A stretch of DNA of 59,461 nt from an uncultured Clostridia bacterium. GTDB taxonomy: Bacteria > Bacillota > Clostridia > TANB77 > CAG-508. The stretch is taken from NCBI GenBank assembly GCA_947632035.1, contig CANRNR010000010.1:1-59461 (forward strand), in the 5' to 3' direction. The position numbers and the translations under genes were made by a program. The notes beneath the pieces were generated by a model that was given only the letters and a program-made list of their open reading frames with translations, was not told where the DNA came from and did not search any database. Positions 1 to 8,113 of this stretch are shown here, piece by piece; within the stretch, counting starts at the first letter, position 1; each line of letters opens with the position of its first letter.

Positions 1-106
1 AGTTCAGAAGCCACATACTTAGTATTTCAATAACAGATATTTGTAAGAAAGTGTGACATATGTTTGACAAACCTACAAGAAAAAAATAAAAAAAGTCATC
101 AAATAG

Positions 107-135
107 TTGACATATTTAAAAAAAAATGGTAAAAT
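107..135 (+). promoter_or_regulatory. Promoter of rpmG-secE-nusG operon
   Basis: TTGACA at 107-112 and TAAAAT at 130-135 are separated by 17 bases, about 75 bases before rpmG. This is a near-consensus vegetative promoter, and no other good candidate lies before the operon. Confidence 0.7.
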
Positions 136-140
136 AATTA

Positions 141-170
141 AGCGTATGTGGAAAGCATACGCTTAAAAAA
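141..170 (+). promoter_or_regulatory. Hairpin in rpmG leader
   Basis: AGCGTATG (141-148) pairs with CATACGCT (156-163) around a 7-base loop and is followed by a T and an A-run. It begins about 6 bases after the -10 element, so it would form the 5' end of the transcript. There is no T-run, so a 5'-end stabiliser or regulatory stem is more likely than a terminator. Confidence 0.5.
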
Positions 171-210
171 ATGAAAAAATTAAAGCAAATAAAGCTGGAG
201 GTGTTATTAA

Positions 211-375
211 ATGGCTGCAAAAGGTGCGAGAGAACCAATTACATTAGAATGTACAGAATGTAAAAGAAGAAATTATTTAACAGAAAAAAACAAAAAAAAT
301 AATACAGATAGGTTAGAAGTCGTAAAATATTGTAAATTCTGCAAAAAACGTACGACACACAAAGAAACAAAATAA
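211..375 (+). CDS. rpmG: 50S ribosomal protein L33
   Basis: This 54-residue protein has the L33 pattern: ITLECTEC near the start and [17 protein letters not shown] at the end. Its two CxxC pairs (C14/C17 and C42/C45) are those of the zinc-binding form of L33, a component of the large ribosomal subunit. AGGAGGTG lies 5' of the ATG at the right distance. It is the first gene of the operon that continues with secE and nusG, a usual order in Firmicutes. Confidence 0.93.
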   Translation: MAAKGAREPITLECTECKRRNYLTEKNKKNNTDRLEVVKYCKFCKKRTTHKETK

Positions 376-395
376 CCTTTTAGGAGGAAAAGTAA

Positions 396-794
396 ATGCC
401 TAAAGATATAACAAAAAATGAAAAAAAAGAAAAGAAAGAGAAAAAGCATTTTTTTAAAGATTTTAAAGCAGAACTAAAAAAAGTAATTTGGCCAACACCA
501 AAGCAACTTGTAAATAATACAGTAGCAGTTATTACTATTGTTGTAATCGTAGCTGCTATAGTATTAGTATTGGATTTAGCTTTTGAATCGCTTAATAATT
601 ATGGAATTAACAAATTAAGAGATGTTGTAGGCACAAGAAATGAGCAAGTAGAAAACACAGAAGCTAATAATGAAAATTCAGAAAATGCTACAGACAATAC
701 TTCAAGTAATAATGAAGTAACAAATGAAGCTACTGGAAATAACCAAGCAGAAAATGCTCAATCTGGAAATACTGAAAAAGCAAATAAGCAATAA
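396..794 (+). CDS. secE: Preprotein translocase subunit SecE with long C-terminal tail
   Basis: SecE is the small membrane subunit of the SecYEG channel. The conserved core is residues 24-75: FKAELKKVIWPTPKQL, then one membrane segment (about residues 42-66). Most bacterial single-span SecE proteins end shortly after it. This one is 132 residues and carries about 55 further residues that are almost entirely Asn, Glu, Ser, Thr, Gln and Ala. Those look unstructured and acidic and would lie on the far side of the membrane. GAGGAAAA precedes the ATG. Position between rpmG and nusG confirms the assignment; the tail has no recognised function. Confidence 0.93.
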   Translation: MPKDITKNEKKEKKEKKHFFKDFKAELKKVIWPTPKQLVNNTVAVITIVVIVAAIVLVLDLAFESLNNYGINKLRDVVGTRNEQVENTEANNENSENATDNTSSNNEVTNEATGNNQAENAQSGNTEKANKQ

Positions 795-824
795 ATAATC
801 AAAAATAAGTAAGGAGGCTAAAAA

Positions 825-1358
825 ATGTCTCAAGAAAAAGAAGAGTTAGTACCAAGATGGTATGTTGTACATACATATTCTGGGTATGAAAACAAAGTTA
901 AAACAGACTTAGAAAAAACTATTAAGAATAGAGAGCTTGAAGACTTCTTTTTTGAAATTATAGTTCCTATGGAGGAGCAAATTGAAATAAAAGAAGGACA
1001 AAGAAAAACTAACTTAAAAAAAGTTTTTCCAGGTTATGTTTTAATTAAAATGATTGTAACAGAAAAAACTTGGTATATAGTTAGAAATACAAGAGGTGTT
1101 ACAGGCTTTGTTGGTTCAGGAACCGACCCAATCCCTCTTACTGATGAAGAAATTAGAAAAATGGGCTTTGAACAAGTTGAAGTAAATGTAGACTATAGCC
1201 TAGATGATTCAGTTCGTATTATTGATGGTCCACTTTCTGACTTCACAGGTATTGTAAAAGAAATAAATAAAGAAAAACACAAAGTAAAGGTGCTTGTATC
1301 TATGTTTGGTAGAGAAACACCAGTTGAACTTGAATTTTCACAAGTTCAAAAAATCTAA
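825..1358 (+). CDS. nusG: Transcription termination/antitermination factor NusG
   Basis: NusG binds RNA polymerase and couples transcription to other processes. The N-terminal NGN domain is clear (PRWYVVHTYSGYENKVK, residues 10-26; VFPGYVLIKM, 68-77; NTRGVTGFVG, 88-97). The C-terminal KOW domain follows (GPLSDFTGIVKEINKEKHKV, about 135-154). At 177 residues it has the usual bacterial length. AAGGAGG precedes the ATG. It lies between secE and rplK, the normal Firmicute order. Confidence 0.96.
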   Translation: MSQEKEELVPRWYVVHTYSGYENKVKTDLEKTIKNRELEDFFFEIIVPMEEQIEIKEGQRKTNLKKVFPGYVLIKMIVTEKTWYIVRNTRGVTGFVGSGTDPIPLTDEEIRKMGFEQVEVNVDYSLDDSVRIIDGPLSDFTGIVKEINKEKHKVKVLVSMFGRETPVELEFSQVQKI

Positions 1359-1359
1359 G

Positions 1360-1406
1360 CTATACTTAATAATATTTATAAAGTTTATATGAACATTTAA
1401 GTATAG
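1360..1406 (+). promoter_or_regulatory. Stem between nusG and rplK
   Basis: CTATACTTAA (1360-1369) is perfectly complementary to TTAAGTATAG (1397-1406), with a 27-base loop, and is followed by AAAAATTTTAG. It could be a weak terminator or processing site separating nusG from the L11/L1 genes. Only the stem is seen; the function is inferred. Confidence 0.35.
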
Positions 1407-1479
1407 AAAAATTTTAGTTAATAATCTATTTTTAGATTAATATACATAATTCACTACAAAGAAGGAGGTGCCAAGGACA

Positions 1480-1908
1480 ATGGCAGAAAAAGAAATAGGA
1501 ACAGTAATAAAATTACAAATTCCAGCAGGAAAGGCTTCACCAGCTCCACCAGTTGGACCAGCATTAGGTGCTAGTGGCGTTAACATTATGGACTTTGTAA
1601 AACAATTCAATGATAGAACAGCTCCAATGGGAAACACAATAGTTCCAGTTGTAATAACTGTTTATAAAGATAAATCATTTGAGTTTATTACAAAAGAACC
1701 ACCAATGGCAGTTTTAATTAGAGAAGCTGCAAAAATTGAAAAAGGTTCTGGAAAACCTAACAAAGAAAAAGTTGCAAAATTAACAAAGGCACAAGTAGAA
1801 GAAATTGCAAAAAAGAAAATGCCAGACTTAAATGCAGCTACATTAGAATCAGCAATGAGCATGGTTGCAGGAACTGCAAGATCTATGGGCGTTGTTGTAG
1901 AAGACTAA
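1480..1908 (+). CDS. rplK: 50S ribosomal protein L11
   Basis: L11 forms the GTPase-associated stalk base with 23S rRNA. The sequence [20 protein letters not shown] and the later GTARSMGV are diagnostic. An in-frame GTG at 1468 extends the frame by four codons but lies within the ribosome binding site GAAGGAGGTG. The ATG at 1480, about 10 bases after GGAGG, gives the normal 142-residue protein beginning MAEKEIGTV and is the start chosen here. rplA follows directly. Confidence 0.96.
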   Translation: MAEKEIGTVIKLQIPAGKASPAPPVGPALGASGVNIMDFVKQFNDRTAPMGNTIVPVVITVYKDKSFEFITKEPPMAVLIREAAKIEKGSGKPNKEKVAKLTKAQVEEIAKKKMPDLNAATLESAMSMVAGTARSMGVVVED

Positions 1909-1967
1909 AAACAAAAATATTTTGGGAGAAATTTTTAAAATTTCGATTGTACCAAGGGAGGTAAAAA

Positions 1968-2651
1968 ATGAAAAGAGGTAAAAGATATCAAGCAGCTGAA
2001 AAGCTAGTTGATAGAAAAAAATTGTATAGTGCAAAAGAAGCACTAGAAACTATTGAAAAAATGCCAAAAACTAAATTTGACGAAACTGTAGAACTACATG
2101 TTAAATTAGGTGTAGATTCTAAACAAGCAGACCAACAAGTAAGAGGTACAACAGTACTTCCAAATGGAACTGGTAAAACACTAAAAGTATTAGTTTTTGC
2201 TAAAGGTCCAAAAGCAGAAGAAGCTACAAAAGCAGGAGCTGACTTTGTTGGAGCAGAAGAATTAATTCCTAAAATTGAAAAAGAGAATTGGTTTGATTAT
2301 GATATAATCGTTGCAACACCAGATATGATGGGTGTTGTAGGAAGACTTGGTAAAGTATTAGGACCAAAAGGTTTAATGCCTAACCCTAAATCAGGAACTG
2401 TAACAATGGATGTTACAAAAGCAATCCAAGAAATCAAATCAGGAAAAGTAGAATACAGATTAGACAAAAATAACATTATCCATTTAAGTTTTGGTAAAGT
2501 ATCATTTGGAGCAGAAAAATTGCTAGAAAACTATGAAACAATTATAAATGCAATCATTAAAGCAAAACCAGCTGCTGCAAAAGGACAATACATTAAGAGT
2601 GTAGCCATTTCTACTACAATGGGTCCTGGTATGTATATTGATCAAAAATAA
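1968..2651 (+). CDS. rplA: 50S ribosomal protein L1
   Basis: L1 lies in the movable L1 stalk of the 50S subunit and often represses its own operon. The 227-residue sequence shows the family landmarks [20 protein letters not shown] (about residues 122-141) and [12 protein letters not shown] near the end. GGGAGGT precedes the ATG. It is the second gene of the rplK-rplA pair. The L10 leader follows 9-20 bases after the stop. Confidence 0.97.
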   Translation: MKRGKRYQAAEKLVDRKKLYSAKEALETIEKMPKTKFDETVELHVKLGVDSKQADQQVRGTTVLPNGTGKTLKVLVFAKGPKAEEATKAGADFVGAEELIPKIEKENWFDYDIIVATPDMMGVVGRLGKVLGPKGLMPNPKSGTVTMDVTKAIQEIKSGKVEYRLDKNNIIHLSFGKVSFGAEKLLENYETIINAIIKAKPAAAKGQYIKSVAISTTMGPGMYIDQK

Positions 2652-2661
2652 GATAAATAAA

Positions 2662-2860
2662 ATATAGCCAAAGACAGTAAGCAATTTAAAAATGTAAGTC
2701 TTACCGAGGCAAAAGAAGAACGGAAAATTAATTCCAATCAATCTTTGTCTTGGTATAGGCAAAATTGGTTGGAATTTATTTGTCTTATGAATATAGGTTA
2801 TAGCAGAAATGCTAAAGCCTATGATACCATTTTTTATGTTATAAATATTAAAAAAATAAG
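2662..2860 (+). promoter_or_regulatory. Ribosomal protein L10 leader RNA
   Basis: The 230-base gap between rplA and rplJ contains the sequence pattern of the L10 leader: GCCAAAGACAGTAAGC near 2666, CTTACCGAGGC near 2700, and AGCAGAAATGCT within a later stem. In Firmicutes the L10-L7/L12 complex binds this structured leader and represses its own synthesis. The boundaries are approximate and rest on the motif pattern plus position. A covariance-model search would confirm it. Confidence 0.8.
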
Positions 2861-2881
2861 ATAAAAATAGGAGGTGAAAAA

Positions 2882-3385
2882 ATGGCAAGTAAAACAATAA
2901 TAAAACAAAAAGAAGAAGAAGTAAAGGCACTTGCAGAAAAACTAAAAAATGCGAAGGTAGTTCTTTTAACAGACTACAGAGGAATAAATGTTGCAGATGT
3001 TACTAAATTAAGAGCAGATTTAAGAAATTCAAAAACAGAATATAAAGTAATCAAAAACAACATTATCAAAAGAGCATTAAATGAAAATGGAGAAAACGGG
3101 CTAGATGAATTACTAGAAGGTCCAACAGCAATTATATTTGGAGAAGAAGACTATTTAGAACCATCTAAAATAGTATACAACTACTCTAAAAATAATGAAT
3201 TCTACCAAATTAAAGGTGGAATTATAGATGGAAAAGTTATGACAGCTGAAGAAATTATTACTTTAGCAAAACTACCATCAAGACAAGAATTACTTGCAAA
3301 ATTGGCTGGCAGCTTACTTGGAAATATTACCAAATTGGCAGCTACACTTGATCAAGTTAGAATTCAAAAAGAAGCTAACGCTTAA
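2882..3385 (+). CDS. rplJ: 50S ribosomal protein L10
   Basis: L10 anchors the L7/L12 dimers to the ribosome. Family landmarks are KNAKVVLLTDYRGINVADVT near the N-terminus, YKVIKNNIIKRAL around residues 58-70 and GPTAIIFG around 80-87. The length (167) is typical. AGGAGGTG is directly upstream. The gene is preceded by the L10 leader and followed, after an unusual 186-base structured spacer, by rplL. Confidence 0.96.
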   Translation: MASKTIIKQKEEEVKALAEKLKNAKVVLLTDYRGINVADVTKLRADLRNSKTEYKVIKNNIIKRALNENGENGLDELLEGPTAIIFGEEDYLEPSKIVYNYSKNNEFYQIKGGIIDGKVMTAEEIITLAKLPSRQELLAKLAGSLLGNITKLAATLDQVRIQKEANA

Positions 3386-3508
3386 ATTTTAATGAAAAAC
3401 TTCGTCTTGCGTTGTCAAACGTCGCGTAAAAATTTTTCGATATACAACTCGTATAATCTCAAAATTTTTAGCTAGTTTTCCTAGCAATACTCGTTTTTAA
3501 TTAAAATT
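3385..3508 (+). repeat. Structured palindromic element between rplJ and rplL
   Basis: AATTTTAATGAAAAAC at 3385-3400 is nearly the reverse complement of GTTTTTAATTAAAATT at 3493-3508. The interior holds smaller inverted pairs (for example GCG/CGC at about 3408-3425 and CGATATAC/GTATAATC near 3440-3460) and is GC-richer than neighbouring spacers. The whole stretch could fold into one branched structure. It resembles a mobile or repeated intergenic palindrome, but copy number cannot be judged from one window. Confidence 0.45.
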
Positions 3509-3571
3509 AAAACTTAAAAGTAAAAAAATTAAAAAATTTAAATTAAAAATTAAGAAGGAGGTCATTTTAAA

Positions 3572-3940
3572 ATGGCAAAAGTTGATGAATTATTAGAAAC
3601 TATCGACAGCTTAACAGTTGTTGAATTATCAGAATTAGTAAAAGGAATTGAAGAAAAATATGGAGTATCTGCAGCAGCAGTTGCAGCACCAGTAGCTGGT
3701 GGCGCAGCAGCAGGAGCAGCTGAAGAAAAATCAGAATTCAATGTAGTATTAAAAGAAGCAGGGGCAAACAAAATCCAAGTAATCAAAGTAGTTAGAGATG
3801 CTACAGGATTAGGATTAAAAGAAGCTAAAGATTTAGTTGATGGAGCTCCAAAAACAGTTAAAGAAAATGTTAAGAAAGAAGAAGCTGAAGAATTAAAAGC
3901 TAAATTTGAAGAAGTTGGAGCAACTGTAGAATTACAATAA
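3572..3940 (+). CDS. rplL: 50S ribosomal protein L7/L12
   Basis: L7/L12 forms the flexible stalk that recruits translation factors. The protein has the N-terminal dimerisation part ([20 protein letters not shown]), an Ala/Gly-rich hinge (about residues 33-50) and the factor-binding C-terminal domain ([20 protein letters not shown]). Its 122 residues are normal. AAGGAGG lies 11 bases before the ATG. It ends the operon at a strong terminator. Confidence 0.97.
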   Translation: MAKVDELLETIDSLTVVELSELVKGIEEKYGVSAAAVAAPVAGGAAAGAAEEKSEFNVVLKEAGANKIQVIKVVRDATGLGLKEAKDLVDGAPKTVKENVKKEEAEELKAKFEEVGATVELQ

Positions 3941-3980
3941 TTTATAAGAATTATAAGAAACTCGTTGTTTCACAATAAAA

Positions 3981-4022
3981 AAGAAACCCTACACTATAAA
4001 TAGTATAGAGTTTCTTTTTTTG
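3981..4022 (+). terminator. Terminator after rplL
   Basis: An inverted repeat (AAGAAAC...GTTTCTT with inner CACTATA/TATAGAG pairing) is followed by a run of T. It closes the rpmG-rplL cluster. Confidence 0.8.
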
Positions 4023-4135
4023 TCTTGAACCTTATTCCAGTCTAGTTAAAGTTTGACAGAAGATATCCCTAACTTTTCCTTAGCAATGCGAGTCAATTTG
4101 TCATCGTCTAAGTTTATTATAGAATTTAACGCTTA

Positions 4136-4981
4136 TCAGGATACATATGCTCCATGCTCTATGAGTAACTTTACAATTGCTGTATGACCATTTTTGGAAG
4201 CCTCCTTAATTGCATAGTTACCATTTCCTCTTACATTCGCTCCTGCCTTAATGAGTAACTTTACAATTTCTGTATATCCCCTTTCTGAAGCAAAACCAAT
4301 TGCATAGTTACCATATGCTGTTACATCTGCTCCATGCCATAAGAGTAACTTTATAAGTTCTATGTCATCATTAAGTGAAGCATTCTGAATTGCTTCGTTA
4401 TCATTTGCTGTTACATCTGCTCCTGCTTCAATGAGTAACTTTACGACTTCTATATAGTCCTTTCGTGAAGCCTTCTGAATTGCATAGTTATCATCTGCTG
4501 TTACATCCGCTCCTGCCTTAATGAGTAACTTTACAATTGCTGTATGACCATTTTCTGAAGCATACCGAATTGCATAGTTATCATCTGCTGTTACATCCGC
4601 TCCTGCCTTAATGAGTAACTTTACAATTGCTGTATGACCATTTTCTGAAGCATACCGAATTGCATAGTTATCATCTGCTGTTACATCTGCTCCTGCCTTA
4701 ATGAGTAACTTTACAATTGTTGTATAGCCATTTTCTGAAGCAATACCAATTGCATAGTTATCATTTGCTGTTACATCTGCTCCACATTTGATAAGCAAAT
4801 CTACAAGTTCTGTATCTCCATTCTCTGCAGCTTTCTGAATTGGCTCATTATCATTTGCTGTTACATCTGCTCCTGCTTTGAGATAACGAATTACCCGATT
4901 TATTAAACCTCTTTCCACAGAGTAAATCAGCATTCTGTTTAGTTCCTCTTTACCTAAACTTTTTAGTTCTTTTAATGTCAT
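4136..4981 (-). CDS. Ankyrin-repeat protein
   Basis: The 281-residue product is built of about eight repeats of 30 residues with the pattern A-D-V-T-A-x-D-N-x-A-I-x-x-A-S-x-N-G-x-T-x-I-V-K-L-L-I-K-A-G, typical of ankyrin repeats. Such repeats usually bind other proteins. No signal peptide or second domain is visible. AAAGGAAG lies upstream of the ATG. Two consecutive units are identical at the DNA level. The gene contains three in-frame CGG codons (29, 109, 139), a codon otherwise absent from ordinary genes here. A +1 slip at codon 29 would stop immediately, so this gene must either decode CGG as a sense codon or be poorly expressed. A recent arrival is possible. The partner is unknown. Confidence 0.85.
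   Translation of the reverse strand: MTLKELKSLGKEELNRMLIYSVERGLINRVIRYLKAGADVTANDNEPIQKAAENGDTELVDLLIKCGADVTANDNYAIGIASENGYTTIVKLLIKAGADVTADDNYAIRYASENGHTAIVKLLIKAGADVTADDNYAIRYASENGHTAIVKLLIKAGADVTADDNYAIQKASRKDYIEVVKLLIEAGADVTANDNEAIQNASLNDDIELIKLLLWHGADVTAYGNYAIGFASERGYTEIVKLLIKAGANVRGNGNYAIKEASKNGHTAIVKLLIEHGAYVS
4501..4680 (-). repeat. Two identical 90-bp ankyrin units
   Basis: Positions 4501-4590 and 4591-4680 are identical base for base, encoding two identical 30-residue ankyrin repeats in tandem. Exact identity implies very recent duplication or ongoing unequal recombination within the array. Confidence 0.9.
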
Positions 4982-5332
4982 GCCTATCTTCCTTTCTTTA
5001 GTTAAAGACTTTTAGCTTTGACTGACCTTCAAAGCTAATTAGGATTGTTGTAATATAGCTACATTGCTAATGTGGCATTATTATATCACATACTTATGTT
5101 AATTTCAAGAACTTAATAGTAGTTTAAAAATAAAGTCCTACTTGTTGAATAGTTAGTACAAGTTTATATTTCTTTATAATTAGTATAGTTTTAACAAGTG
5201 AAGCGAAAAAATAAAAGTAATTCATTGACTTTATGAATATTAAGTTATAAAATAAAAAAGCAATAATATACTATTGCTAAGAAAAAAATATAAATAAAAT
5301 GAATTATAAGTTCATTTTGCAAGGAGAAAATA
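4982..5332. other. Spacer upstream of plsX
   Basis: This 351-base gap between divergent genes holds the ankyrin gene's upstream region and a plsX promoter (TTGACT 5225-5230, 17 bases, TAAAAT 5248-5253). A short stem AGCAATA/TATTGCT (5259-5278) lies at the expected start of the plsX transcript. No coding frame or clear FapR-type operator is seen. Confidence 0.55.
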
Positions 5333-6382
5333 ATGAGAATATTATTAGATGCAATGGGAGGAGATAAGGCACCAGACGCCAATATAAAGGGTGCAGTACA
5401 AGCAATAAATGATATTGAAGCGGAAGTAGTTTTAATAGGAAATGAAGAAATAATTAAATCAAGAGTAAAAGAATTATATGGAAAAGAATTATCGGAAATA
5501 TCTTCAAGATTAACCATACATAATGCATCAGAAACTATTGAAATGGAAGATATTCCAACGCAAGCAATAAAGCATAAAAAAGATTCTTCTATGGTAGTTG
5601 GTTTTAATATGTTAAAAGAGGGCGAAGGGGATGTATTTATCTCAGCAGGAAACTCTGGAGCATTATTAACAGGTGCTACTCTATTAGTAGGAAGAATTAA
5701 AGGTGTAGATAGACCAGCACTTGCTGGAATTTTGCCAGCATATAAAAGTAGATTAGTTTTAATGGATTGTGGTGCAAATACAAATTGCAAGCCAATAAAC
5801 TTATTACAATTTGCACAAATGGCAAGTATCTATTTAAAAACAACATTAAAAGTAGAAAATCCAAGAGTAGGTTTGTTAAACATTGGAACAGAAGAAACAA
5901 AAGGAAATGACCTTACAAAAGAAAGCTATCATTTATTAAAAGAAAATGCTGAAAAATACAATGTTAATTTCATTGGAAATGTAGAAGGTAGAGATGCTTT
6001 TTCAGGTAATGTTGATATTGTAGTAACAGACGGTTTCACAGGAAATATCTTCTTAAAAGCAGTAGAAGGCTTAGGAAAATTCGTAAAAAGAACTTTAACT
6101 GAAAGCTTAAAGAAAAATATAATTTCTACAATAGCTGCTGTGCCATCACTACCTGCAATTAATAGATTTGCAAAAACTGTTGATTATAAAGAATATGGTG
6201 GAGCCTTGTTTTTAGGTGTAAAGAAACCAGTTGTAAAAGCACATGGAAGTAGTGATGAAAAACTATTTGAATTTACTATTAAGCAAGCAGAACAATTCGT
6301 TAAAAATAAAGCTGTTGATATGCTAATAGAAGAATTTGAAAAGCAAAAGGAAGAAGAAACAGAAAGTCAAAATGTAGAGTAG
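5333..6382 (+). CDS. plsX: Phosphate acyltransferase PlsX
   Basis: PlsX makes acyl-phosphate from acyl-ACP for phospholipid synthesis; it acts at the inner face of the membrane. The start MRILLDAMGGDKAPDANIKG is the family signature, and FISAGNSGALLTGATLLVGR (residues 101-120) and VTDGFTGNI (about 230-238) are conserved. At 349 residues it is complete with a short charged tail. CAAGGAG precedes the ATG. acpP, encoding its acyl carrier partner, follows but has its own promoter. Confidence 0.96.
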   Translation: MRILLDAMGGDKAPDANIKGAVQAINDIEAEVVLIGNEEIIKSRVKELYGKELSEISSRLTIHNASETIEMEDIPTQAIKHKKDSSMVVGFNMLKEGEGDVFISAGNSGALLTGATLLVGRIKGVDRPALAGILPAYKSRLVLMDCGANTNCKPINLLQFAQMASIYLKTTLKVENPRVGLLNIGTEETKGNDLTKESYHLLKENAEKYNVNFIGNVEGRDAFSGNVDIVVTDGFTGNIFLKAVEGLGKFVKRTLTESLKKNIISTIAAVPSLPAINRFAKTVDYKEYGGALFLGVKKPVVKAHGSSDEKLFEFTIKQAEQFVKNKAVDMLIEEFEKQKEEETESQNVE

Positions 6383-6510
6383 AAGCTACATATAAAATAA
6401 AAATATAAAAAATTTGACTTAACAGATAAGAAGTAATTATTAAAAAATATTGATTTAAAGGGAAAAAAGCGACCGAGTAGTATAAAAATAAAATATTTTT
6501 TAAAAAGTTC

Positions 6511-6545
6511 TTGACATTTAAATCTACATGTATTATCTTGTAGAT
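6511..6545 (+). promoter_or_regulatory. acpP promoter with inverted-repeat operator candidate
   Basis: TTGACA stands at 6511-6516, but no ideal -10 follows (TTATCT 6533-6538 at 16 bases is the best). ATCTACA (6522-6528) and TGTAGAT (6539-6545) form a perfect 7-base inverted repeat spaced by 10, covering the spacer and -10. That geometry suits a dimeric repressor. The regulator is unknown. Confidence 0.5.
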
Positions 6546-6585
6546 AACAAAACGAAGGAAAAATAAAAGGAGGTGAATGACAGCT

Positions 6586-6828
6586 ATGGGTTCAGAAGAA
6601 GTATTTGAAAAAGTAAAAAGTATTATAGTAGAACAATTAGGTGTAGCAGACACAGCAGTTACAACAGAGGCATCTTTTATAGATGATTTAGGAGCAGATT
6701 CTTTAGATATAGTTGAGTTAATAATGGCTCTAGAAGAGGAATTTGATATCGAAATTCCAGATGCTGATGCAGAAAAAGTAGTTACTGTAGGTGATGTTGT
6801 AGATTATATAAGAGACAATGTTGCATAA
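6586..6828 (+). CDS. acpP: Acyl carrier protein
   Basis: The 80-residue protein carries the ACP core with the phosphopantetheine serine in [18 protein letters not shown]. It shuttles acyl chains for fatty-acid and phospholipid synthesis. An earlier in-frame ATG at 6577 is only three bases after AGGAGG, too close. The ATG at 6586 is better spaced and gives [11 protein letters not shown], so it was chosen. The gene follows plsX and ends at a terminator, so it can be expressed alone. Confidence 0.94.
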   Translation: MGSEEVFEKVKSIIVEQLGVADTAVTTEASFIDDLGADSLDIVELIMALEEEFDIEIPDADAEKVVTVGDVVDYIRDNVA

Positions 6829-6841
6829 GTAAGAGAAAATA

Positions 6842-6874
6842 AGAAAATGGAAAGGCAATGCCTTTTCTTTTTTT
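6842..6874 (+). terminator. Terminator after acpP
   Basis: AAAGGC/GCCTTT with a three-base loop, extended by flanking A/T pairs and followed by a T-run. Confidence 0.75.
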
Positions 6875-6973
6875 GTGCATAAAAATACAAGAAAAAATAT
6901 AAATCTTTACAAAATACTTGACATGCACAAACAAATGTTTTAAAATATATAAAAATATAAAGGATGTGAATTT

Positions 6974-7930
6974 ATGGAACAAAATAATTTAGTGATTCAA
7001 AATGAATTAGCAAATGAAGATATAAAAAAATTAATATATACAATAAGAGGCAAGCAAGTTATGCTAGATAGTGATGTGGCTATGCTATATCATTATGAAA
7101 CTAAGAAAATAAATCAAGCAGTAAAAAGAAATATTGATAGGTTTCCAGAAAAATTTTGTTTTCAGCTAACAGAAGAAGAATTTTTAAATTTAAGGTCACA
7201 AATAGTAACCTTAAACGAAATTAATATAAATGCAGAGCAAGAAAATAACTGGTCACAAATTGTGACCAGTTCAAAAAGTGATAATAGCAAGCATAGAGGG
7301 AAAAAATATTTGCCATATGTCTTTACAGAACAAGGTATAGCAATGTTATCAGGTCTTTTAAAAAATGACATAGCTGTTCAAGTAAGTATACATATTATGG
7401 ATGCTTTTGTTGAAATGAGAAAATTTTTAATGATAAATGGACAATTATTTGAAAGAATGACAAACATTGAATACAAATTATTAGAATATGATAAAAAATT
7501 TGATGAAGTTTTTAATCAACTTCAACTAGAGGATAATATTAAGCAAAGAATATTTTTTGATGGTCAAATATATGATGCATATAGCATCATTGTAGACATT
7601 ATAAAAAAAGCAAATAACAAGATATTGATTATAGATAACTATATTGATGATAGTGTTTTGAAAATGTTAGCCAAAAAGAAAAGTAATATAGAAGCTGTTA
7701 TTTTAACATCCGATAAAAGTAAGATTGATAATTTGGATATTAAAAAATTCAATAAAGAATATCCTATTCTTAAAGTTGCTAAAACTAATAAATTCCATGA
7801 TAGATTTATTATAATAGACAATAAAGAAATGTATCATTTAGGTGCTTCAATAAAAGACTTAGGTAAAAAATGCTTTGCAATTAACAGAATTGAAGATATG
7901 GAAATTATAGAAAAAATTATTAATTTATAA
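6974..7930 (+). CDS. ORF6N-domain protein with PLD-like C-terminal domain
   Basis: Residues 16-155 match the ORF6N/KilA-N-associated DNA-binding domain of phage and mobile-element proteins (RGKQVMLDSDVAMLYHYETK; RFPEKFCFQLTEEE; FTEQGIAMLSGLLKN). A linker follows, then a C-terminal domain from about residue 190 with ILIIDNYID and HDRFIIIDNKEMYHLGASIK. That resembles a phospholipase-D-like fold with H-x-R in place of the usual H-x-K. AAGGATGTG precedes the ATG, and the gene stands alone. Such proteins occur widely in Clostridia; a role in phage response or nucleic-acid processing is inferred, not shown. Confidence 0.75.
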   Translation: MEQNNLVIQNELANEDIKKLIYTIRGKQVMLDSDVAMLYHYETKKINQAVKRNIDRFPEKFCFQLTEEEFLNLRSQIVTLNEININAEQENNWSQIVTSSKSDNSKHRGKKYLPYVFTEQGIAMLSGLLKNDIAVQVSIHIMDAFVEMRKFLMINGQLFERMTNIEYKLLEYDKKFDEVFNQLQLEDNIKQRIFFDGQIYDAYSIIVDIIKKANNKILIIDNYIDDSVLKMLAKKKSNIEAVILTSDKSKIDNLDIKKFNKEYPILKVAKTNKFHDRFIIIDNKEMYHLGASIKDLGKKCFAINRIEDMEIIEKIINL

Positions 7931-8054
7931 AATAATATAAGAACAATACTAAAGTTTAACTAGCATTATTGGTTACTTAAAATTATTTTTAATAATTCAA
8001 TTGTTTTGGTTGTATTATTTAATTCTACAATTAAAATTAGAAAATACAAAATGT

Positions 8055-8083
8055 TTGCTTTTTGCCAATAACTAATGTATAAT
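8055..8083 (+). promoter_or_regulatory. rnc promoter
   Basis: TTGCTT (8055-8060), 17 bases, TATAAT (8078-8083). The -10 overlaps an upstream in-frame ATG at 8075, which supports the later start of rnc at 8114. Confidence 0.7.
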
Positions 8084-8113
8084 TATAGTAAAAAATTAGG
8101 AAAGGAGCAAAAA

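Noticed and set aside
1-106. tRNA upstream of rpmG
   Set aside because: No cloverleaf or T-loop consensus could be found in the first 100 bases.
1468-1480. GTG start of rplK at 1468
   Set aside because: It lies inside the ribosome binding site; the ATG at 1480 gives the normal L11 start.
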